DNA of 64,000 nt. Source: Halodesulfovibrio aestuarii (lineage in GTDB: Bacteria > Desulfobacterota > Desulfovibrionia > Desulfovibrionales > Desulfovibrionaceae). Position numbers and translations under genes: made by a program. Location: the NCBI RefSeq assembly GCF_050571805.1, contig NZ_CP192219.1. One strand, given 5' to 3'. Positions 1 through 8,354 of the stretch are shown in pieces; positions within the stretch are counted from its first letter, which is position 1; each line of letters opens with the position of its first letter. The notes under the pieces were generated by a model. That model ran no database searches and had not been told where the DNA came from. It was given only the letters and a program-made list of their open reading frames with translations.

Positions 1-379
1 GCTTTGCCCATCCCTTGTCAATAATCCACTTGGAGTCTTCCGGGACGGATTTAACAATTACAGGTTGGCCGGACGCGGCAATGTGGCCCACCTTTCTACA
101 GCCCATAGGAAATCTACTAAATTTTCCGTCAAGACGTGACCAGTCTTCATCTTTGTTTACGACAGACCGACCTGCACTGGCTACGAGATGCAAGCATCTA
201 TGACTTTGCTGACATTCTTTGAGCATTAGGCAAGATGAGCATATGTCGCCTTTTTTAACGAGCCATATGCGTACGAGTGACACCTCATCAAACTGGAACA
301 GCCGGTTAACAATAAGGCGAAATAGTGAACTCGTTGAGCGCTGTTCACCCATTTCCAGAAGAAGTGATTGAAGTTCCAT
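1..379 (-). CDS. GAF-domain sigma-54-type transcriptional regulator, N-terminal part (cut by window edge)
   Basis: Reading the minus strand from an ATG at 379 gives 126 codons with no stop before the window edge, so only the N-terminus is seen. The sequence resembles the GAF-type sensory domain found in front of AAA+ sigma-54 activators of Desulfovibrio (RIWLVKKGDIC, then CLHLVASAG, RFPMG and RKVGHIAA). Four cysteines at residues 47, 50, 56 and 62 form a C-x2-C-x5-C-x5-C pattern that could bind a metal or cluster. An in-frame ATG at 412 would add 11 residues; neither start has a strong ribosome binding site. The AAA+ and DNA-binding domains must lie outside the window, so the sigma-54 assignment rests on the family resemblance and on the sigma-54 promoter upstream of the neighbouring gene. 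It is co-directional with and downstream of the CODH-like gene. Confidence 0.7.
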   Translation of the reverse strand, partial: MELQSLLLEMGEQRSTSSLFRLIVNRLFQFDEVSLVRIWLVKKGDICSSCLMLKECQQSHRCLHLVASAGRSVVNKDEDWSRLDGKFSRFPMGCRKVGHIAASGQPVIVKSVPEDSKWIIDKGWAK

Positions 380-528
380 ATTTTTAAAGTGAAAATTTTG
401 CTTGCCAGTCATCCCGTAACGCTAAACGAAACGGGGGTACATAACAACAAGTTTGTATTTATGAGGGGTAGTAAAGATGGCAGTGCCTATGCACAAAAGT
501 TAGTAACAAGATAGAGAGAGGGGATAGT

Positions 529-596
529 CAGCACTGCCTGCCTATGCGCATAAGGAGGAACAGGCAGTGCTGAGTAGCCTTTTACAAAAAAGGCTA
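529..596. terminator. Two consecutive hairpins between the CODH-like gene and the regulator gene
   Basis: A perfect 12-bp inverted repeat (529-540 with 561-572, 20-nt loop, CAGCACTGCCTG arms) is followed by a second perfect hairpin (575-583 with 588-596, loop ACAA). Both lie just downstream of the CODH-like stop codon on the minus strand. The second has A/T-rich inner arms, as intrinsic terminators do, but there is no clean trailing T-run, so read-through into the regulator gene is possible. A partial third copy of the arm sequence (GGCAGTGCCTATGC) lies near 479-492. Confidence 0.5.
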
Positions 597-623
597 CAGA
601 GTCGTTGTCACGCTGGCTGTGGG

Positions 624-2318
624 CTAGCGCCAGCAAAGCTCCGATCTTGCGTTGTTAAAGTCAGAAATAATCATTTCAGCAAGGTCGTTAGGGTTAGGAG
701 CCACATGCATGGATGAGCCGAGCTGATCTTGTGTACCATTATACAGAAAATCCTGAATCTTTTTGGACTGCTGTAGTGAAGGAGGGGTACAATGATAGGT
801 GTCAAAGCCGGATACACGGAATGCGAGTGTTGCCCCAAGACCTTCGGCTTCGGACCATTCTGGAATGACAGCAGCAAAAGGAAGGTCTTTCATTTTATGG
901 CCAGCATATTTAGCAACTTCTCTAAATGTTGCTAATGGCTGTGCATTATCAGTGCATTCTCCGAAATGCCATACAGGCGGCATGTTTGTATTAAGGAAAA
1001 GCTGCAGCATCTCACCGCATTTTTCCCGTGCTTTGCTGGAGCAGAAACCCTGAGTTGCCAAAGAGAACGCCGGGTAACCATTGGCGAAGATCAGGATGTT
1101 ATTCTCAAGCAAAGTATTAATGAGCACTGCAAGATGTTGTGTTGAGTCAGCGTCGGTTGGAGTACTGCCGAAAAGGCTGACGATGCCTTTGATTTTTCCA
1201 TCAATTAAAGCAGATGCGATACGGTCAAGACAGCCGTAATGTCTGTCTATAGTATCAAGGCTGAAGCCAACTTGAGCTGTAACGTCTTTGCCGGGGAGTG
1301 TCCTTTTGACATCACGACGGTTTTTGAAGCTTTCAATAGCACGCGTGACGATGTTTTCTGCAAGTGTCTGAACTTCATTGCCTGTGCCAATAAATTCAGC
1401 CCCGGCGAGATGGCTAGATTTGTTTGTTGTCACGATGACGGTTTTATTGAAGGCGGCAACACTTGCAATTTTAGGCAGAACTTTTTGTGTATCAGCTAAC
1501 AATACATCAATTGCACCTGTTTCGAGAGCGAGACCAACCCCATTAGTCGTAGCGAGTCGAAATACGTTATCAACGGTATCTGTGGAGGGCTTATCTGAAC
1601 TGCGGATCTCATACACTTGGATTCCAGTCGCGCCTGCCTCGTTAGCCATTGCAGTAAATCTTTTGTTTTGGGTCGCATTACATACGGCAGCAGCAAGCGT
1701 TGGGATATGTTCGTATAATGCAATGTTCACGGTGTCTGCATGTAACGATTCGAGATAAACCTTCGTAGTAGTATGTTCTGCAGTACCGCAAAGGCAGTCA
1801 GTAGCTAGAGAACTACCTGCGGTGCAGTTGAGTAAAAAGGCGGCCCCGAGCCGGAAGGTTGTATTCATTTTTTTTTGCCAATCATTCAGGCTTTCGTCTG
1901 ATGTTTGCTTCAGAGCGCTGGACACTTCGAAGGAGGAACTGACAGGCAGCAGGTCAAGTTGTTTCCATGTCTGGATTCGTTCAGGCGGGGCGACGACACT
2001 AAGAGTGGAGCAGAGACCAGGCTCAGTGCGGCTGATGTCATCAAGCAGCTTGTCTGCGAGTTCCGCAGCAATTGTGTTTGTTTCTTTATTCTTGGTGCTG
2101 ATGTCAAAATGAGCTGCAATACTTCTCAGTTTTCTTTCACCCACAATAGAAAGATCAGTATCTCCTTCCGCTGCTTTTTTCAGGGTAAGAATAATCTCTC
2201 GCATACGTGCTTCATGGGCGGCAACGTCTTTTGCAGCAGAACGAAGCAGTTTGTCGGCAGCAATATTGTCCGTAGAATTGCTGTCGTGATTGTTATGAGT
2301 CTGTTTCTCTGTTTTCAT
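624..2318 (-). CDS. CODH (CooS)-family protein lacking most metal-cluster ligands
   Basis: 564 residues that align along their length with the catalytic part of Ni-Fe-S carbon monoxide dehydrogenase: SSLATD...GTA near 169-179, VNIALYEHIPTL at 197-208, the ETGAIDVLLAD block at 266-276, FGSTPTD at 383-389, PPVWHFGECTDN at 447-458 and PEWSEAEG at 486-493. CooS proteins are about 630 residues; the missing part is the N-terminal region that carries the B and D cubane cysteines. Of the six C-cluster ligands only the histidine (H204) and the last cysteine (C455) remain; the others read R239/S240, K279, S385 and Y415. The catalytic lysine of the PEW...K motif is E492. The fold is probably kept but CO oxidation by the known mechanism is not expected. 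The gene is intact, so it looks like a maintained pseudoenzyme rather than decay. A sigma-54-type promoter lies at 2438-2452. Confidence 0.85.
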   Translation of the reverse strand: MKTEKQTHNNHDSNSTDNIAADKLLRSAAKDVAAHEARMREIILTLKKAAEGDTDLSIVGERKLRSIAAHFDISTKNKETNTIAAELADKLLDDISRTEPGLCSTLSVVAPPERIQTWKQLDLLPVSSSFEVSSALKQTSDESLNDWQKKMNTTFRLGAAFLLNCTAGSSLATDCLCGTAEHTTTKVYLESLHADTVNIALYEHIPTLAAAVCNATQNKRFTAMANEAGATGIQVYEIRSSDKPSTDTVDNVFRLATTNGVGLALETGAIDVLLADTQKVLPKIASVAAFNKTVIVTTNKSSHLAGAEFIGTGNEVQTLAENIVTRAIESFKNRRDVKRTLPGKDVTAQVGFSLDTIDRHYGCLDRIASALIDGKIKGIVSLFGSTPTDADSTQHLAVLINTLLENNILIFANGYPAFSLATQGFCSSKAREKCGEMLQLFLNTNMPPVWHFGECTDNAQPLATFREVAKYAGHKMKDLPFAAVIPEWSEAEGLGATLAFRVSGFDTYHCTPPSLQQSKKIQDFLYNGTQDQLGSSMHVAPNPNDLAEMIISDFNNARSELCWR

Positions 2319-2437
2319 GTATAGATCCTTTTAGAACTGAATGGGAGCAAGCGGCTGGTGCTGGTGGTACTAGGTGGATGATTACCTGTTATTCCAAACG
2401 CTCCACAAAAGAATTTTTGATTTCGTTGTCATACAAA

Positions 2438-2452
2438 GCAAGAGGTGAGCCA
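2438..2452 (-). promoter_or_regulatory. Sigma-54 (-24/-12) promoter for the CODH-like gene
   Basis: On the minus strand the sequence TGGCTCACCTCTTGC reads GG-N10-GC, the exact spacing of a sigma-54 promoter, with the GG at 2451-2450 and the GC at 2439-2438. Transcription would start near 2426, giving a leader of about 110 nt before the ATG at 2318. The neighbouring regulator fragment at 1-379 belongs to a family that activates such promoters. Prediction from sequence only. Confidence 0.6.
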
Positions 2453-2515
2453 AATTGTTTTGTTGCGTATGTATTTGAAATAACAATATTTAATTATTTT
2501 GATATTTGTTTTTTC

Positions 2516-2569
2516 AACGGAATTCCGTGATTAAAACGGATGTTCGTTGCTTTGTAACGGAATTCCGTT
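2516..2569. promoter_or_regulatory. Three spaced palindromes, probable activator sites
   Basis: Two sites carry the palindrome AACGGAATTCCGTT (2516-2529 with the last base changed, and 2556-2569 perfect). A third, weaker copy AACGGATGTTCGTT lies between them at 2535-2548 (11 of 14 bases match). Centre-to-centre distances are about 19 and 21 bp, near two helical turns, so all three face the same side of the DNA. They lie 65-120 bp upstream of the -24 element at 2451, the usual place for enhancer sites of a sigma-54 activator. Confidence 0.6.
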
Positions 2570-3246
2570 CCGATAAAGCTGAAGCACTTTCATTTTCTCG
2601 TGATGAAGAGCTGTGAAATAACTGCGAGGTGCGAGGGGGCAGAGCGTGTTGCTAAAGCGAGGATTCAACTGAAAAGGGACTATTAGATATTGCTCTTGCG
2701 CCATAGGAGTGGTTTGTCATTTAACAATTTAAAATTATTTATAATTTTTCTTTATTATCTTCATCCCCCCCCTCATAAGCTTATTCTAATCAACAGAGTA
2801 TAAGGCAGTTATTATTCTCGTTCAGGGCCTTCTGTCTGGTTTGGGAGCATTGTTTAGAGGGCCATATCCGTATTCCCGCCTTTTATAATTATTGATGTAT
2901 TCATAGTCTGTCTTGTTATGTTAAGGGGAAGACAGGTTGGGTTCATTGTTGCCTAACTATTGCTGCATTAAATTACTATAGGTCTTTTCTATTCCTCAGC
3001 ACAATTTACTGTAACTTTTGCTATGTATATTTGATGTGTCACTATTATTTTTTCAGTAGTGTTGTTACTGTATTGTGATGCTCATATCGATAAAGTGTAG
3101 ATAGTCAGCATAGAAAGAATTATGCGCGTACTCCTGATATAATGAAGTGTCTTAGTTTGGTTTAATCAACATATTTTCATATATTGCACTATATCTACCA
3201 AAATACTTTTGGAATTAATTACAGCTATTGTAACGCAACATAAGGA
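2570..3246. other. AT-rich intergenic region without a recognisable gene
   Basis: Divergent region between the operator array and the serine dehydratase gene. No convincing reading frame or RNA gene was found on either strand; a run of eight C residues occurs at 2766-2773. It presumably holds the promoter of the rightward serine dehydratase gene, but I see no clear -35/-10 pair. Confidence 0.4.
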
Positions 3247-3252
3247 ATGAGT

Positions 3253-4887
3253 ATGTCAAAGCTACCATCGAGCATTTTTAACGAAGTCATTGGGCCAGTT
3301 ATGACTGGCCCATCTAGTTCTCATACAGCAGCACCATCTCGTATCGGAAATCTTGCAAGGCAATTGGCAGGTGGTAAACTATCGCGTGTACGAGTGACTT
3401 TTGAAGCAAGTGGTTCTTTTTCCACGACATATAGAGGGCAGAAATCTGATCAAGGATTAGCAGCAGGGTTGATGGGAATGGTTCCCCAGGATCCCCGGTT
3501 GTCTAATGCGCTTGAACTGATAAAAAAGGCAGGAGTAGATCTTGTCTTTGAAATTAAAGAGTTTGAAGCAGAGCATCCTAACGTTATGTTACTGGATATT
3601 ATGGATGAGTACGGAGTATCCGTCCTCGTAAAAGCGCTGTCCACAGGGGGCGGACGTATTGAATTGAATGGAATAAACGGCTGTCCCGTCTATATGGCGG
3701 GAGACTACCATGAGCTCGTTATTCTTCTTTCTGAGCGAGTTTCGTTATCACTAGAACAACTTTGCAGCAGAATCGAATTGTTTTTAACAAGAGCAACAGT
3801 TGAAGTTCATGGAAGTACCGTAAGTGATAATGGAGAAAAAAATGATGAGTGGCGTGGGGTGATCGTCATCCATCTGCGTCAGAAGCTTTCCTCGGCACAG
3901 CTGGAGTATGTGACAGGGCTTTGCGGTAATGCAGGAATACGGGAAGTAGCTCCTGTCATGCCGGTTCTTGCTTCTGCAACATGTAAGGTTCCATTTACCC
4001 GTGCAGAAAAATTGCTTGAGTGGTGTGCAGAGCATGATAATGCGCCTTTGTGGGAAGCGGCAGCCAAATACGAGGCGGCTCGTGGGAATGTAGATGAGGT
4101 CGAAGTACTTCATATGATGGAAGAGATTGCTCAGACAATGGAGACGGCTATCGCAACCGGTTTGACCGGTAGGTTTGCTATGAAAGGCTTTTTGAAACCT
4201 ACTGCGGGCGAGTTACAGCATGCTGTTGATCAAGGGAAATTTATACCGACAGGCATGTTGGATATGGCTACTGTCATGGCCGTTGCAGTAATGGAGTTAA
4301 ATTCTGCAATGGGATGTGTTGTCGCAGCGCCTACTGCGGGTTCTTGTGGCGTGCTGCCTGCGGCTGTTTTTAGTGCACTTGATGAGCTTGGTGTGCCTCA
4401 GGATTTTCGAATTGAATTTGCTGCAAAGGCGTTGCTATCGGCAGGGCTTATTGGGGTATTTATCAGTGAACAGTCAACTTTTGCCACTGAAGTTTGCGGT
4501 TGTCAGGCCGAATGCGGCTCTGCGGCTAGTATGGCAGCAGCGGCCTTGGTCAATATGGCTGGTGGCTCAGCACAGGCCGCTTGTGACGCAGCAGCCCTTG
4601 CTATGCAAAATTCTTTGGGGCTTACGTGTGACCCTGTAGCGGAACAGGTGGAAGTACCTTGTATTGGGCGTAACGTGGGTGCTGTAAGTAATGCAGTATC
4701 TTCGGCAAATTTAGCTATGCACGGATTTAAAGGAAACCTGCCGCTTGATGATGTCATCTGTGCCATGTGGGAAGTAGGAAATGCTTTACCGGAGACATTG
4801 CGATGCACTGGTAAGGGCGGCTTATGTATTACTCCTTCAGGTGTCAGGATAAAGGAAGAAGTCGATCGAATACGGTTTGCTTCATAA
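3253..4887 (+). CDS. sdaA: L-serine ammonia-lyase (serine dehydratase), iron-sulfur type, beta and alpha domains fused
   Basis: Converts L-serine to pyruvate and ammonia with a [4Fe-4S] cluster. The N-terminal beta domain starts with the diagnostic GPSSSHTAAPSRIG motif; the alpha domain from about residue 270 has the conserved stretches MKGFLKP, AAPTAGSCGVLPAA, EVCGCQAECGSA and CDPVAEQVEVPCIGRN, which supply the cluster cysteines. It is about 544 residues, longer than the 454 of E. coli SdaA. Two ATGs are available at 3247 and 3253; the AAGGA at 3242-3246 touches the first and is 6 nt from the second, so 3253 is preferred. Stands alone and ends at a strong terminator. A related activity on another amino acid cannot be excluded. 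Confidence 0.88.
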   Translation: MSKLPSSIFNEVIGPVMTGPSSSHTAAPSRIGNLARQLAGGKLSRVRVTFEASGSFSTTYRGQKSDQGLAAGLMGMVPQDPRLSNALELIKKAGVDLVFEIKEFEAEHPNVMLLDIMDEYGVSVLVKALSTGGGRIELNGINGCPVYMAGDYHELVILLSERVSLSLEQLCSRIELFLTRATVEVHGSTVSDNGEKNDEWRGVIVIHLRQKLSSAQLEYVTGLCGNAGIREVAPVMPVLASATCKVPFTRAEKLLEWCAEHDNAPLWEAAAKYEAARGNVDEVEVLHMMEEIAQTMETAIATGLTGRFAMKGFLKPTAGELQHAVDQGKFIPTGMLDMATVMAVAVMELNSAMGCVVAAPTAGSCGVLPAAVFSALDELGVPQDFRIEFAAKALLSAGLIGVFISEQSTFATEVCGCQAECGSAASMAAAALVNMAGGSAQAACDAAALAMQNSLGLTCDPVAEQVEVPCIGRNVGAVSNAVSSANLAMHGFKGNLPLDDVICAMWEVGNALPETLRCTGKGGLCITPSGVRIKEEVDRIRFAS

Positions 4888-4920
4888 GATACAATTATAT
4901 TAAGGCGGATTGCCGTAAAG

Positions 4921-4957
4921 AAAAGCCCGTTATTGCGATGCGATAACGGGCCTTTTT
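4921..4957 (+). terminator. Intrinsic terminator of the serine dehydratase gene
   Basis: Stem of 12 bp with one G-U pair (GCCCGTTATTGC with GCGATAACGGGC, 4925-4951), loop GAT, followed by five T residues. Confidence 0.9.
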
Positions 4958-5000
4958 GTTGTTAGGGTAACATTGTGTTTCTGGGCTCTTAGAGTGGTTG

Positions 5001-5384
5001 TTACATAGTAAGAACAAGAAATAGCCCTGTGCAGCCCAAAAAGACTTCAAGTATCAGGTATAGTACCAGCCAAAGGTTTGCCTTACCGTCAACGCACCAA
5101 CTCACAGTGCGTCCGAAGGCCAGACCAAACATAAATGTTGTAAGTGAACCAAGTGCTGCTTTTGCGCCTATAAAACCCCAAAATGCGAGCATCCAGTAAA
5201 TGATGAAAGCAAGGTGGAGTCCCATAATGGAACGGGTAATATTTGCCAGATTTGTTGAGCGAACTTCAATATTATAGAGTTTTCTCATCGTAAATTTCGG
5301 GTAAAGTCCATAAGCAAGAGCAATAGGAAGTAACGCTATTGAACTTATGAGTAAAAGCATCTCAGCAGGAGTCATTTCCGCCAT
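5001..5384 (-). CDS. Small integral membrane protein, DUF4345-like
   Basis: About 127 residues with four hydrophobic segments. The pattern YGLYPKFTMRKLYNIEV, then RSIMGLHLAF and FMFGLAFGRTVSWCVDG, recalls the DUF4345 family of small four-helix membrane proteins; function is unknown. A longer reading from 5462 would add 26 residues including a CxxC pair, but it has no ribosome binding site, whereas the ATG at 5384 is 5 nt from GGGAGG (5390-5395). A Fur-box-like palindrome lies about 165 bp upstream. Confidence 0.65.
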   Translation of the reverse strand: MAEMTPAEMLLLISSIALLPIALAYGLYPKFTMRKLYNIEVRSTNLANITRSIMGLHLAFIIYWMLAFWGFIGAKAALGSLTTFMFGLAFGRTVSWCVDGKANLWLVLYLILEVFLGCTGLFLVLTM

Positions 5385-5544
5385 TTCCGCCTCCCGGTAA
5401 TTGGAGATTTTTTGCTGTCCAACAGATTTGTTGCACTGTGAGCAGTTGAAAAGGGTTCCCATGTTTTTTTCATTGTGTCAGGCCGCGGCGTCTCTAGCAT
5501 TTATTTAAAGTGACTTAGTGAAGGGAACCTAAGAACATCTTGAC

Positions 5545-5571
5545 TGTGATAATGAATATCAATATCACAGT
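5545..5571. promoter_or_regulatory. Fur-box-like palindrome
   Basis: GATAATGAATATCAATATC at 5549-5567 matches the 19-bp Fur consensus GATAATGATAATCATTATC at 16 positions, inside a larger dyad with arms CTGTGATA and TATCACAG. It lies between the leftward DUF4345-like gene and the rightward HD-GYP gene, so either could be the target. Confidence 0.45.
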
Positions 5572-5745
5572 TGATAGTGTTGAAAGGTGAGGACAGGGGG
5601 GGATATTCTCCTGCAAAGGTAATGCAGGGCTCGAGATACATCTGTTGCTGTGGGATAAGATTGTCAGGATGTGTTTTTTAATTTGAATAGGCAGTAGATC
5701 ATACTCTGTGTTTTTTTATTTTACGTCGTTTTTTCTCGGTGAGGT

Positions 5746-6432
5746 ATGACAATTATGGACAGCTTTTGGGCCCCTCAGGGGGTTGCTCAGAAAAATGATG
5801 AACGGGTGCAGCGTGAAGTTCTCAGCTCACTTCATTTATTTGCGGAATCGCTGGGTAATGCCATAGATGCGAAAGATCATTGTACGTGTTTGCATTCTGA
5901 GGAAGTTGCCATCATTTCTCAGGCAATAGGAGTACAGCTTGGCCTTTCCCCGATGGAAACGCAGTTGCTTCATATTGCCGGTCACCTGCATGACATCGGT
6001 AAAATAGGTGTACCAGATTCAATTTTGAAAAAAGATAATGCGCTTACGGATGAAGAGTATTTGGAAATCAAGCGCCATCCACAGTTGGGAGCGGAGATAG
6101 TAACACCGGTTATGGGAGCAGTGGGCAATGGTGAAGTCGTAAAAATTATTTTGCACCATCATGAGCGTTATGATGGCAAGGGATATCCCGAGGGACTTTG
6201 TGGAAAGGATATCCCTTTAGGTGCGCGAATTATTGCCGTCGCAGACAGTCTTTCTGCAATGTTGCAAAATAGGCCATACCGGAATGCAATGGAGTATGAA
6301 CAGGCCGTTGCAGAGATTGTCAGGAGCGCAGGGACACAGTTTGATCCTGTAGTTGTAGCAGCATTCCTGCAAATTCAGGATAGTATCAGCGAACTTCTTC
6401 AGTCTATCCGCTGTTTAGGTGTGGCTGTGTAA
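5746..6432 (+). CDS. HD-GYP domain protein, probable cyclic-di-GMP phosphodiesterase
   Basis: 228 residues, essentially a bare HD-GYP domain. The metal and signature residues are all present: HSEEVA near 50, HLHDIGKIGVPDSIL near 83, the KRHPQLGAEI histidine, HHHERYDGKGYPEGL near 139 and the ARIIAVAD helix. Such proteins hydrolyse cyclic di-GMP. There is no receiver, PAS or membrane part, so input must come from a partner or from expression level. ATG 5746 is only 1 nt from GAGG; an ATG at 5755 (10-nt spacing) is a possible alternative start. Stands alone. Confidence 0.85.
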   Translation: MTIMDSFWAPQGVAQKNDERVQREVLSSLHLFAESLGNAIDAKDHCTCLHSEEVAIISQAIGVQLGLSPMETQLLHIAGHLHDIGKIGVPDSILKKDNALTDEEYLEIKRHPQLGAEIVTPVMGAVGNGEVVKIILHHHERYDGKGYPEGLCGKDIPLGARIIAVADSLSAMLQNRPYRNAMEYEQAVAEIVRSAGTQFDPVVVAAFLQIQDSISELLQSIRCLGVAV

Positions 6433-6556
6433 TATTGGTGACTAGTTGTTCGGCAAAAGCAGCTTTGCAGGATCGTTGGTATGAATGAGAGAAGATGGTA
6501 AAAATAGCCGGTTATATAGCATGAATTGATAAGTAAGTTTTTTCATGAGTTCTTTT

Positions 6557-7312
6557 TTAGTGGAGAAAAAAGATTATTTGATCACCGTATAGGTAGGTAA
6601 TGAGTGCTCCGAATGCGAGGAAAGGGCCGAAGGGGACATATGCTGTGGAGATATTTTTTTTTCCCCACATTGCAATGATACTGAAAATAAGCGCGCAGAC
6701 GCTTGCAGCTAGAATGAAAATGGTAAGGTGTTCTACCCCAGTCAGAGCACCAAGCATCAGCATAAATTTAACGTCGCCAAGCCCCATGCCGTCAATTTTT
6801 CGAATCAGCTTGTAGACTGCGGCAACGGCCAACAAAGCAAATGCGCCGATAATCGCACCAAGCAAAGATTGTATGAAGTCAATCTGAAGTATCCCAGCAT
6901 AGCTTGCTCCAAGTACGATTATTGCGCCGGAATATGTAAGGACATCCGGTAACAGAAAGGTTCGCAGGTCAATGGCGGATGCAACGATACATATGCCGCC
7001 GATAATCATAAGGGCTATCCACTCCAGCGGAGTTGTTGCGTTCCATGCAGCAAGTATTGCCCAGAGCATAGAGACAAGTTCAATCAATGGATAGAATAGT
7101 GGAATACGGGTGCGGCAATGGATGCAGTGCCCTTTCTGTATTATAAAGCTTAGGAGCGGTATGTTTTCAAGGACTGTAAGTTGATGGTTGCAGTGCGGAC
7201 AGTACGAGCGTGCCGGGCTGGCGACAGTTTTTTCTGTCCCATAACGGCTGGCACAGACAGAGTAAAAGCTGCCAAGTATCAGCCCGAAGATTCCTGCAAA
7301 AAGAAGGTACAT
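6557..7312 (-). CDS. pilD: Prepilin peptidase (type IV leader peptidase, A24 family)
   Basis: 251 residues. Cleaves and N-methylates type IV prepilin-like leaders at the inner membrane. The cytoplasmic domain has the two CxxC pairs (CPHC near 38, CIHC near 63); the two catalytic aspartates are in SAIDLRTFLLPD near 115 and GMGLGDVKF near 175; about seven further hydrophobic segments are visible. No pilin or secretion genes are adjacent, although a TadZ-like ATPase is encoded at 20.4-21.6 kb. Confidence 0.9.
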   Translation of the reverse strand: MYLLFAGIFGLILGSFYSVCASRYGTEKTVASPARSYCPHCNHQLTVLENIPLLSFIIQKGHCIHCRTRIPLFYPLIELVSMLWAILAAWNATTPLEWIALMIIGGICIVASAIDLRTFLLPDVLTYSGAIIVLGASYAGILQIDFIQSLLGAIIGAFALLAVAAVYKLIRKIDGMGLGDVKFMLMLGALTGVEHLTIFILAASVCALIFSIIAMWGKKNISTAYVPFGPFLAFGALITYLYGDQIIFFLH

Positions 7313-7530
7313 TTTAATTCCAGTAGGATGTAAGTTGTTTGAATATCGCCTGAAAAAGTTTACTAAGGCTATAATAAGTTCGTTGCAGTGTGTAAATGCA
7401 AAGGCAAGGTTTGGTCATAGGAGGCACTTATGACAGGCCTTTCAAATTAGTATTTAACATTTTCTCCGTTTTAGCCCACATTGCCCTTTGTCATTAACTG
7501 TTCAACAGGTGTTGGGCAACGGAGTATATA

Positions 7531-8277
7531 ATGGAGCATCTACTTTTTGTAGTTTTGTGCTGGGGCGTTGGCGGGTTCATCAACGGTATTGCGGGGTTTG
7601 GTGCTGCGCTTATTGCTATGCCTCTTGTTACAACGATGGTTCCGCTGCGCCTTGCAGTGCCTAGTTGTACGATTCTCGGCGTTACTCTGTGTTTCCAAAT
7701 GGCATGGACGTATCGACAACATATCGATTTTGAAAAATTAAAGCCTGTTTATATAGGGACAATACCCGGTGCCATTATTGGCATTACTATGATGCAGAAG
7801 TTCCCTGTGCATTACTTGAAATTAGGCATGGGAATTTTTCTATTTATCTATGCAGTATGGGGGTTGTTTTTTGAAGGCAAAAAACAAAAGGTCATACATA
7901 AGGGCTGGGGCGTTGTCGCTGGATTTTGTTCTACTGCAATCAGTTCGTCCATAGGAATGGGAGGGCCTCCAACTATTGTCTACACCTCTCTTGCGGGCTG
8001 GACGAAGGATGCCGTCAAAGCGGGCATCGCCAGTTACTTTATTGTTTCAGGCATTCTGGTTATTTTGTTACAGACGTATGCAGGGATTCAGACAAAGGAA
8101 ACCGTAATGCTTTTTGCAGCTGCAGCACCAGCTGTCATGATCGGAGCCCGTTTGGGTGTGATGGTATCCACTAAAATTGGTGAATTTACGTACCGAAAGG
8201 TTCTTTTCGGAATGCTCGCCGTAATGTCGTGCGTGATTCTACGAAGCGCTGTCACGCAATTAATAGCCTTAGCGTAG
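7531..8277 (+). CDS. TauE/SafE family sulfite/organosulfonate exporter-like permease
   Basis: 248 residues, mostly hydrophobic, with about eight membrane segments and the two family repeats: GGFINGIAGFGAALIAMPL near the N-terminus and AISSSIGMGGPPTIVY near 135. Members move sulfite, sulfonates or related C2/C3 anions, so the substrate is open; export of a sulfur oxyanion would suit a sulfate reducer. GGAG lies 6 nt before the ATG. Own terminator follows at 8323-8354. Confidence 0.85.
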   Translation: MEHLLFVVLCWGVGGFINGIAGFGAALIAMPLVTTMVPLRLAVPSCTILGVTLCFQMAWTYRQHIDFEKLKPVYIGTIPGAIIGITMMQKFPVHYLKLGMGIFLFIYAVWGLFFEGKKQKVIHKGWGVVAGFCSTAISSSIGMGGPPTIVYTSLAGWTKDAVKAGIASYFIVSGILVILLQTYAGIQTKETVMLFAAAAPAVMIGARLGVMVSTKIGEFTYRKVLFGMLAVMSCVILRSAVTQLIALA

Positions 8278-8322
8278 TGTAACCAAGATACTCGTGTCGT
8301 TTTTTTATGAAAGACTCTATCT

Positions 8323-8354
8323 GTCCCGTGTTCTTGTAGGATGCGGGACTTTTT
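8323..8354 (+). terminator. Terminator of the TauE/SafE-like gene
   Basis: GTCCCG (8323-8328) pairs with CGGGAC (8344-8349), followed by five T residues. Confidence 0.75.

Noticed and set aside
15..203. 62-codon rightward frame at the left edge
   Set aside because: It is antisense to the regulator fragment, whose motifs are clear on the minus strand.
624..2318. Hybrid cluster protein (Hcp) instead of a CODH homologue
   Set aside because: The order of motifs (SSLATD, HxPTL, GECTDN, PEW) follows CooS; Hcp-specific cysteine and glutamate motifs are absent.
2516..2569. Restriction-site-like GAATTC repeats as a chance event
   Set aside because: Perfect 12-14 bp symmetry in two copies, with a third related copy between them, goes far beyond the six-base core.
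5385..5462. 26-residue N-terminal extension with CxxC before the DUF4345-like protein
   Set aside because: No ribosome binding site before 5462, while GGGAGG is well placed for 5384.
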